Positions 13,331-19,137 of a DNA stretch of 19,137 bases are shown here, in pieces. Within the stretch, counting starts at the first letter, position 1, and each line of letters starts with the position of its first letter. The translations under genes and the position numbers were made by a program. Source of the DNA: JBEIJQ01 sp040380145 (GTDB lineage: Bacteria; Bacteroidota; Bacteroidia; Chitinophagales; Saprospiraceae); NCBI GenBank assembly GCA_040380145.1, contig JBEIJQ010000054.1, positions 1 through 19,137 on the forward strand, read 5' to 3'. The notes beneath the pieces are model-generated. The model was given only the letters and a program-made list of their open reading frames with translations, was not told where the DNA came from and searched no databases.

Positions 13331-15445
13331 ATGAAATTCTCCCACTTTTTCGCACACCGCCTTCTCCTGTTCTGCTGGGGATTTTTGGCCGCGCCGCTCT
13401 TTGCGCAGACCTACAACCCGTTGAAATGGACCTATGAATCGCGCCACCTGCAGGGCGATGAGTTCGAACTGGTGTTCAAAGGCACTTTGGAAAGCGGCTG
13501 GTTCACCTACTCGCAGTTCTTGCAGGACGACGGTCCCGTACCGACCTCCCTGACCTTCGAGAGCACGAACATGGAACTGCTGGGCAAGGCCGTGGAGGAA
13601 GGCAACAAGATTTCGGTTGACAAAGACCCGGTCTTCGACATTCCCCTCACCAAGTTCAAGGACCGCTACATCATCAAGCAGCGGGTGCGGGTGAAGGATT
13701 ATTCCAAGCCTGTTTCCGGCTATCTCAACGCGATGTGCTGCGACAAGGAAAAGTGCCTGCCGCCGAAGGACTACGAATTTGTGTTCGTGCTCAAAAAAAC
13801 CTCGACGGGCGACGCTGCCCCAGTGCCGGCGGCTCCGACGCCCGCCCCGGGCGAAACGCAGCCGGAGGCCACCGCGACCGCTCCGACGGGCGACACCGCT
13901 GCGGCGCCGGGCGCCGACGGATCCGTGTTCAACCCCAAGCGGTCGGCCATCGACATCGAGCATCCCGTGTCGGATTGCGCGGGCGGGGGCGCTTCTGCTG
14001 CCGGCACGGCCCCCACTTCCGAGAAAAAGAACCTGTTTTTTTGGCTGCTCCTCGGATTGGGCGGCGGTCTTTTTGCCCTGCTGACGCCCTGCATCTATCC
14101 GATGATCCCCTTGACGGTGAGTTTTTTCACCAAATCTTCCCAGACCCGTGCGCAGGGCATCCGCAACGCATTGATCTACGGGGGCTCCATCACCGGGATC
14201 TATGTGCTGCTGGGGCTGCTGGCATCCTTCACCATCGGGGCCGCCGGGCTGAATTCCCTTTCGACCAACGCCGTGGTGAACATGGTCCTGTTCGCGGTTT
14301 TGGCCGTGTTCGCCTTTTCGTTTTTCGGCTTTTTCGAGTTGACGCTGCCCAGTTCGTGGACCACCTCCACAGACTCGAAAGCCAACCAGGGCGGTCTGTT
14401 GGGCGTGTTTTTCATGGCCTTCACGCTCGTGCTGGTGTCGTTTTCCTGTACGGGCCCCATCGCGGCCAGTTTGATGACCCAGGCCTTGGAAGAGCCGGCT
14501 TCTGCCGCGATGGGCATGCTCGGTTTCGGCCTCGCGCTGGGACTGCCCTTCGGACTGTTCGCCGCTTTCCCCGGCTGGCTGCAATCCATGCCCAAGTCGG
14601 GCGGATGGATGAACAATGTCAAGATCTTTCTCGGATTCCTGGAGTTGGCCCTGGCGTTCAAATTCTTTTCCACGGCCGACCTCACGATGCACTGGGGATT
14701 GTTGAAATACGAATTGTTCATCGCGCTGTGGGCCTTGATCGCCCTGTTGAACGGCCTGTACTTTTTCGGGCTGTACAGTTTCACCAAATACGCCCCCAAG
14801 GCCAAGCGCAGCGCGGGCAACCTGCTGGTCGGCGCCCTTTCGCTGGGGTTGACGGCGTACCTGTGTACCGGCTTCATGTGGAACGCCGATACCTGCAGCT
14901 ACCAATCGCCGGCCATCACCAGTGGCATGGCCCCTCCGACCTACTACGCCTTCCGCGGGTGCGAAACGGCTTGCCCGAACGAGGGAAAATGCCCGATCGG
15001 CATCTGCTGCTTTCGCGATTATGAAGAGGGATTGGCCCATGCCAAGGCCAACAAAAAAATGATCATGATCGACTTCACGGGCTATGGCTGCGTGAACTGC
15101 CGCAAAATGGAAGAGCATGTATGGGTCCTACCCGAAATATACCGCCTGCTCAAAAATGATGTGGTGCTGATCTCGCTGTATGTAGACGACCGCGAAAAGC
15201 TCGAATCGCCCGAGGTGGACCCCGACGGCAACAAACTCCGCACACAGGGGGCCAAGTGGACCGTTTTCGAAACCGTCAACTTCAAGTACAACGCCCAGCC
15301 CTACTACGCACTGCTCAGCCCCGACGAGCAGTTGCTGAACGCGCCGCGCGGCTATACGCCCGACGCGGCCGAATACGAATCGTTCCTGCGCTGCGGCTTC
15401 GAGGCCCTGAAACAGGTCTGCCCCGATTGCCACCAACCCGACTGA
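13331..15445 (+). CDS. dsbD: Thiol:disulfide interchange protein DsbD (alpha, membrane and thioredoxin domains)
   Basis: This 704-residue inner-membrane protein carries electrons from cytoplasmic thioredoxin to periplasmic thiol proteins. After a signal peptide (ending near APLFAQ), the alpha domain (about 27-155) has C136-x5-C142 in MCCDKEKC. A Pro/Ala/Thr-rich linker (about 158-235) leads to the CcdA-like membrane domain (about 238-525). Its redox cysteines are C254 (TPCIYPMIP) and C373 (FSCTGP). The thioredoxin-like gamma domain has C587-V-N-C590 (GYGCVNCRKMEEHVW). A short segment between them holds five cysteines (C544, C548, C554, C559, C560), more than a plain DsbD needs. The start at 13331 (MKFSHFF) is preferred over 13319. 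It is last in a run of four alpha-domain genes. Confidence 0.95.
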   Translation: MKFSHFFAHRLLLFCWGFLAAPLFAQTYNPLKWTYESRHLQGDEFELVFKGTLESGWFTYSQFLQDDGPVPTSLTFESTNMELLGKAVEEGNKISVDKDPVFDIPLTKFKDRYIIKQRVRVKDYSKPVSGYLNAMCCDKEKCLPPKDYEFVFVLKKTSTGDAAPVPAAPTPAPGETQPEATATAPTGDTAAAPGADGSVFNPKRSAIDIEHPVSDCAGGGASAAGTAPTSEKKNLFFWLLLGLGGGLFALLTPCIYPMIPLTVSFFTKSSQTRAQGIRNALIYGGSITGIYVLLGLLASFTIGAAGLNSLSTNAVVNMVLFAVLAVFAFSFFGFFELTLPSSWTTSTDSKANQGGLLGVFFMAFTLVLVSFSCTGPIAASLMTQALEEPASAAMGMLGFGLALGLPFGLFAAFPGWLQSMPKSGGWMNNVKIFLGFLELALAFKFFSTADLTMHWGLLKYELFIALWALIALLNGLYFFGLYSFTKYAPKAKRSAGNLLVGALSLGLTAYLCTGFMWNADTCSYQSPAITSGMAPPTYYAFRGCETACPNEGKCPIGICCFRDYEEGLAHAKANKKMIMIDFTGYGCVNCRKMEEHVWVLPEIYRLLKNDVVLISLYVDDREKLESPEVDPDGNKLRTQGAKWTVFETVNFKYNAQPYYALLSPDEQLLNAPRGYTPDAAEYESFLRCGFEALKQVCPDCHQPD

Positions 15446-15456
15446 TCGTTTCCGCC

Positions 15457-15777
15457 ATGCCCTGGATATATCTTTTCGCCGCTTTGTTGTCCACCGCCGC
15501 CGGGCAGTTGACCTACAAGTTGTACTACCAACGCAAGGTGCGCTGGCTGTTGGGCATCACGCTGGCCCTTTTCCTGCTGTCCTCTTTTTTCAGTTATCTG
15601 GCCCAGCGCGACCTCTCGTTGGATGTGGTGTACATGGCCACTTCGCTGACGATCGTGATGGTGATGGCCGGTTCGGCCCTGTGGCTCGGCGAAACCGTGG
15701 AGCGGCGGCATGTTTTGGGCGCCGGGTTGATCATCGGCGGCATTTTGTTGTACAACTGGTCCGGCAGTCTCGGATGA
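15457..15777 (+). CDS. Small four-helix membrane protein of the EmrE/ArnE-like DMT superfamily
   Basis: This 106-residue inner-membrane protein has four predicted helices: about 2-22, 30-48, 58-77 and 84-101. The N-terminus (MPWIYLFAALLSTAAGQL) and C-terminus (LGAGLIIGGILLYNW) resemble ArnE, half of the undecaprenyl-phosphate-aminoarabinose flippase, and small multidrug transporters such as EmrE. The transport glutamate of EmrE (Glu14) aligns with Thr, which argues against proton-coupled drug export and for a lipid-linked or other substrate. It probably works as a homodimer or with an unlinked partner. It starts 11 nt after dsbD and its stop overlaps an alternative ATG of gldD, so it is in the same operon. 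Family call moderate; substrate unknown. Confidence 0.75.
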   Translation: MPWIYLFAALLSTAAGQLTYKLYYQRKVRWLLGITLALFLLSSFFSYLAQRDLSLDVVYMATSLTIVMVMAGSALWLGETVERRHVLGAGLIIGGILLYNWSGSLG

Positions 15778-15815
15778 CGACAGATCGGTTGTTTTACTTT
15801 TTTTTGGTAAAAAAT

Positions 15816-16469
15816 ATGGAAAAAAAAATTCCTTCGGACGGACATATTTTCTGTAAAAAAGAAAAAAAAGCGAACGCTTTTGCGAAGGCGGCGGTCCTGA
15901 TCGTATTGCTGTCGGCCGCGCTCGTCGGTTGCGGCGACGGCGCCCAGCCGCGCCCCCACGCCTATCCCAAGGTGGAATACCCCGTTCGGCAATTTACGGC
16001 CTTCGACACCACTTTTTGCCAATTCACCTTTGAGCAGCCCACCTATATGGTGGTGGAGCAGGACACCCAGTATTTCAACCAAAAAGCGCCCGATCCCTGC
16101 TGGTTCAACCTGCAGATCCCTTGTTTCAACGCCACGATACACTTCACCTACATCCCCGTCAAGACCAGCGAGGACATTTTCAAGGTGTTTGACCAGACTT
16201 ATCGCTTGGCCTCGGAGCACAACAAAAAAGCGGATGCGAACCTCGATTATGTGTTCAACAACGCCGAATCGCGGGTATATGGCCGATTGTACGAGATAGA
16301 GGGCTATGTGGCCTCGCCATTCCAATTCGCCGTCACCGACAGTGTGCGCCATTCCCTGCGCGGCGCCCTGTACTTCAACACCAGTCCCGAACCCGATTCC
16401 CTCAAGCCGATGATAAACTTCGTGCGCCGCGACATGCTGCACATCATGAACACCATCCGCTGGAAGTAA
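15816..16469 (+). CDS. gldD: Gliding motility lipoprotein GldD
   Basis: This 217-residue lipoprotein has lipobox LVGC with C39, after a long basic N-region and a hydrophobic stretch (AVLIVLLSAAL). The mature part matches GldD: FDTTFCQFTFEQPTY, DPCWFNLQIPCFNATIHFTY, an EHNKKAD helix, RVYGRLYEIEGYVASPFQF, TDSVRHSLRGALYFN and the C-terminal MLHIMNTIRWK. GldD is required for gliding in Flavobacterium johnsoniae and acts with the T9SS/gliding machinery in the envelope. The start at 15816 (MEKKIP) is preferred. An ATG at 15774, overlapping the previous stop, would add 14 residues. The A-rich run just before the start fits Bacteroidota translation initiation. A strong terminator follows. A Gld protein next to dsbD suggests these envelope proteins need thiol quality control, but that is inference. 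Confidence 0.93.
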   Translation: MEKKIPSDGHIFCKKEKKANAFAKAAVLIVLLSAALVGCGDGAQPRPHAYPKVEYPVRQFTAFDTTFCQFTFEQPTYMVVEQDTQYFNQKAPDPCWFNLQIPCFNATIHFTYIPVKTSEDIFKVFDQTYRLASEHNKKADANLDYVFNNAESRVYGRLYEIEGYVASPFQFAVTDSVRHSLRGALYFNTSPEPDSLKPMINFVRRDMLHIMNTIRWK

Positions 16470-16514
16470 ACCGGTTGCCGTTTCCCGCGGACAGTCCGAA
16501 CTTCGTTTCCATTC

Positions 16515-16549
16515 ACGGGGCGCCCCTTTGGAAGGCGCCCCGTTTTTTT
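16515..16549 (+). terminator. Intrinsic terminator after gldD
   Basis: ACGGGGCGCC (16515-16524) and GGCGCCCCGT (16534-16543) form a perfect 10-bp stem with a 9-nt loop. Seven T follow (16543-16549). This ends the dsbD-gldD unit. Its T tract runs straight into the -33 element of the next promoter. Confidence 0.9.
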
Positions 16550-16577
16550 GCAAAAACCGAATCGGTGATTACCTTTG
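16547..16577 (+). promoter_or_regulatory. Strong Bacteroidota promoter of the large secreted protein gene
   Basis: TTTG (16547-16550), a spacer of exactly 19 bp, then TACCTTTG (16570-16577) give a full match to the Bacteroidota consensus TTTG-N19-TAnnTTTG. Transcription would start near 16584, leaving a leader of about 77 nt before the ATG at 16661. The leader is pyrimidine-rich and then A-rich just before the start. Confidence 0.8.
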
Positions 16578-16660
16578 TCGGAAAGCAAGTTTTTACACGG
16601 ATCATTCGATTTCCCTTTTGCCCCTGTTTTTTCCACCAAAAGAAAAACAAACTGCCCTTT

Positions 16661-19137
16661 ATGCGATTTCGTTGTTTTACCCTGCTATTGATGGGCCTGT
16701 TCGCCACTGCAGGCCTGCACGCGCAGTGTACGGCCACTTTGCCGACCACCAACGGCGGCACGCCCGACAACTGCACGAACGCCATCAACCTGAACCCCGT
16801 TTACAATTCGCCGCAGTACATCTGCGTGAACAACTCCACTGCCACGGCTTCCGGAGCCGTTCAGAACCTTGCGGGATGCTTGTTGAACGACACACGCGAC
16901 TTGTTCTTCGTGTCGTACGAGCCTTGTACCGGCATTCCCGGTTTCAACCGCTCGTTCGTGTTCCGTTGGCAGGATTGGCCCAACCGCGCCACGGGGGCTG
17001 CGCCTCCGCGTTTGGCCGCCCACGCCGAGATCGCCGGATCGCTCGGCATCATCGGCATCTCGTACGATTGTACTTCGCCGGCCCCGACCCAGAGCTCCGA
17101 TTTTGCGGCGGAGAACATTTACTGCAACGACGGTGAGCAGTTTTATCTGCCGCCCAACACCGTGCCCTGCACCCCGTTCAGTTTGGCCGTGCCCGGAGCG
17201 GGCAATGTGACGGTCAACGACTTGGGCATCTTTTTCCACGCCGTCACCAGCGACGGTGGTACGGGCAACCTTTGTTTCCAGGTTTCGCCCTACCAGTCGG
17301 GCTTTTTGTGCGGCGACGCCACGCCCCTGACTTTGTCGGGCAACAACACGCAGGTGTCGGCCACGGCCAGTGGCTGCTTGAGCTCCACGGCCCTCAACGG
17401 CACGATATTCAGCAATCTGACCAATAATGTGCCCGTGCCCTGCGGTGTGGAAGAACCCGCTGCCGCCTGGTACCAGATCACCCTGCCCTACACGTGCAAC
17501 AAAGTGGACATCTCGCTGTCGAACTGGGGCAGCAACAGCAACTACAATCTCGCGCTGTTGAGCGGAGTGAGCTGTCCGGGAACTCCTTTCAGCGATCCCA
17601 TTTCCGGACAGACGAGCACCATTCCCGGTGAGACGCTCGAGCCCGGCACGGTGGTAGAGGCCGGTATTTGCGGCCAGCCCCTGAACATTTGCCGCCCCTT
17701 GCCGGCGGGCACCTATTGGGTGTATGTTTCCGGTGCCACCGACCGTCCCTCTTTCACGGTGAACGTGACGGTGACCAACGCCACGCCGGTGGCCGGCACA
17801 GCGATCTCCCCGCAGAACGGCGGCAACGTCTGTTCGGGCGGTACCATCAACATCAACACCGCGGGCACGAACCTGCCCTTTGCGGTGTGCGGTACCCAGA
17901 CCATCAACTGGTACTACAGCACCAACATCAGTTTCAACCCGTACAACGGACAGGGCACTTACCTTGCCGCGGGTGCCGGCGCACAGGCTTTTGCCCTGCC
18001 GGTGAACAACGGCTGCTCCCCCGTTACCTACTACATCAAGGGAGTGGTGAGCGATGCTCCGGGCCAAGCGCAGACCGCTTGCCAGTCTTCGACCAACACC
18101 CTTTCCGTGACCGTTTACCCGACCATCGGGTTGGCCACGGTGGTCAACAACACCTGCGCCATCACGGTGGCCGGCCGCTGTCCGAGCTTCACTGTCAACG
18201 GCCAGACGGGTTCGTTCACCTTCATCGCCGGACCGCAAGACGACGGCACGGTGCAAAGTTTCACGATCTCGAACGGTTTGGCGGCCTGCAACTCCGTGGT
18301 GACCGACACGGTCAGCTGCAACATCCAGTGCACGCAACCGGCTGCTACCGCCACAACGGTCTGCAACGGCAACGATCCCTTCAACTACTACGTGAGCGTG
18401 AACTTCACGCCCGGATCGGCCACCACCTACTTCATCGAATCCAGCGACGGCTCTTCGCTGCCGGTCTCTGCGGCGGGCACCTACCAGATCGGCCCTTTCA
18501 CGAACGGCAACCCCGTGACCGTGACGATCACCAACACCGAGGACCCCAGCTGTATCCTGCCGTTGGGCTCCTTTTCCGATTTCTGCAACCCCAGCACCTG
18601 CCCCAACCTCACCAGTGCCTTCGTGGCGGTGACGGGCGGCGGCACCACGGTGTGCGAAGGTTCGAATCTCCTCTTGCAGGCCTCTGTTGACCAGGGCGTG
18701 CTCAACCAAGACTACTCGATCCAATGGTTCGTGAATGGACAGGCCATCACGGGTGCCACTTTCCCCTTCTATTCGCATGTGATCACTGCCAGCCAGGGCT
18801 GCTCGGCGGAGATCCAGCAGTATTCGGTGGAAATCACCTGCCTGAACCCCAATGCGGCTCCCTCCAATGTGAGCTCGATCAACGCCACGCCCGGCGCGCT
18901 GACGGTGTATCCTCGGCCCGATTTCGGACTTGATTTCGTGCCCGCCCCGCAAAACTGCACGGTCGCTCCGGTGGATGTCTGCGGCGGATTGAGCATCTCC
19001 TACACTCCTCTGAACAATCCCGCTCCGGGAGCCGGCTCCACCACGGTGAACTACACCGTGTCCGTGTCGGGCGCTCCCGCGGGCTGTACCTCTACCGGCA
19101 GTTATGTGATCCAGTGCCCAGGCGCTTCTTGCAGCCA
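16661..19137 (+). CDS. Large cysteine-rich exported protein, C-terminus beyond the window
   Basis: An open frame runs from the ATG at 16661 to the right edge without a stop (825 codons visible). It begins with a signal peptide (MRFRCFTLLLMGLFATAGLHA) and continues as Thr/Ser/Asn/Gly-rich, beta-type sequence. The first ~190 residues lack a recognised domain. About 195-370 resembles a pre-peptidase C-terminal-like sandwich (AAAWYQITLPYTC, YNLALLSGVSC, LPAGTYWVYVSG). Later parts look like serial Ig/PKD-like modules (INWYYSTN, YSIQWFVNGQAITGA, TTVCEGSNLLLQ). Thirty-seven cysteines lie in the visible mature part, fairly evenly spaced. Such proteins in Bacteroidota usually end in a T9SS or gliding-associated sorting domain, but that end is not visible. 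Function is unknown; adhesin or surface structure is inference. Confidence 0.85.
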   Translation, partial: MRFRCFTLLLMGLFATAGLHAQCTATLPTTNGGTPDNCTNAINLNPVYNSPQYICVNNSTATASGAVQNLAGCLLNDTRDLFFVSYEPCTGIPGFNRSFVFRWQDWPNRATGAAPPRLAAHAEIAGSLGIIGISYDCTSPAPTQSSDFAAENIYCNDGEQFYLPPNTVPCTPFSLAVPGAGNVTVNDLGIFFHAVTSDGGTGNLCFQVSPYQSGFLCGDATPLTLSGNNTQVSATASGCLSSTALNGTIFSNLTNNVPVPCGVEEPAAAWYQITLPYTCNKVDISLSNWGSNSNYNLALLSGVSCPGTPFSDPISGQTSTIPGETLEPGTVVEAGICGQPLNICRPLPAGTYWVYVSGATDRPSFTVNVTVTNATPVAGTAISPQNGGNVCSGGTININTAGTNLPFAVCGTQTINWYYSTNISFNPYNGQGTYLAAGAGAQAFALPVNNGCSPVTYYIKGVVSDAPGQAQTACQSSTNTLSVTVYPTIGLATVVNNTCAITVAGRCPSFTVNGQTGSFTFIAGPQDDGTVQSFTISNGLAACNSVVTDTVSCNIQCTQPAATATTVCNGNDPFNYYVSVNFTPGSATTYFIESSDGSSLPVSAAGTYQIGPFTNGNPVTVTITNTEDPSCILPLGSFSDFCNPSTCPNLTSAFVAVTGGGTTVCEGSNLLLQASVDQGVLNQDYSIQWFVNGQAITGATFPFYSHVITASQGCSAEIQQYSVEITCLNPNAAPSNVSSINATPGALTVYPRPDFGLDFVPAPQNCTVAPVDVCGGLSISYTPLNNPAPGAGSTTVNYTVSVSGAPAGCTSTGSYVIQCPGASCS

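Noticed and set aside
13169..15118. 649-codon minus-strand reading frame
   Set aside because: Antisense shadow of dsbD, which has complete catalytic motifs.
16685..18952. 755-codon minus-strand reading frame
   Set aside because: It is antisense to the cysteine-rich exported protein, whose signal peptide, promoter and terminator context are convincing. The minus translation is rich in Arg, Gly, His and Val without domains.
1..19137. Mobile elements, CRISPR arrays, tRNA or rRNA genes
   Set aside because: Both strands were read for transposase or integrase motifs, regularly spaced repeats and RNA gene signatures; none was found.

Overview
The window is GC-rich DNA from a member of the Bacteroidota. 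Four things point there: a fused LpxC/FabZ protein followed directly by lpxA, a GldD gliding-motility lipoprotein, a secreted protein ending in a type A type-IX-secretion (T9SS) sorting domain, and promoters of the Bacteroidota form (TTTG, about 19 bp, TAnnTTTG). Shine-Dalgarno sequences are largely absent. Menaquinone synthesis by the futalosine route (mqnC), GldD and high GC together suggest a Saprospiria- or Cytophagia-like lineage; that placement is inference. No mobile element, CRISPR array, tRNA or rRNA was seen, and the window reads as native chromosome.

Left part, minus strand (103-3655): a bifunctional NAD(P)HX repair enzyme (nnr), the glycine cleavage T-protein (gcvT), ribosomal protein L32 (rpmF) and a YceD/DUF177 protein. 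The yceD-rpmF pair has its own promoter, which diverges from the lipid A genes.

Plus strand 3879-6766: lpxC/fabZ and lpxA overlap by four bases (ATGA) and are followed by an ABC ATPase with atypical Q- and H-loops. Convergent to them on the minus strand are mqnC and queG, 4 nt apart.

Plus strand from 9134 to the end: a modular T9SS cargo protein with its own promoter and a strong terminator, a short CaiB/BaiF CoA-transferase, and a thiol-disulfide cluster. The cluster holds a lipoprotein, two small secreted proteins and full-length DsbD, and each of the four carries a DsbD-alpha-like domain. After it come a small ArnE/EmrE-like membrane protein and gldD. A terminator merges into the promoter of a very large, cysteine-rich exported protein that runs off the right edge.

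The most interesting part is the thiol-disulfide cluster at 11716-15445. It has four successive DsbD-alpha-like domains. Three keep a C-x5-C redox pair, and the lipid-anchored first member has lost it. Two of the small genes look like a recent tandem duplicate. The cluster lies beside gldD and an exported protein with 37 cysteines in its visible mature part, so a role in periplasmic or outer-membrane thiol balance for envelope and secreted proteins is a reasonable hypothesis, though not one the sequence proves.
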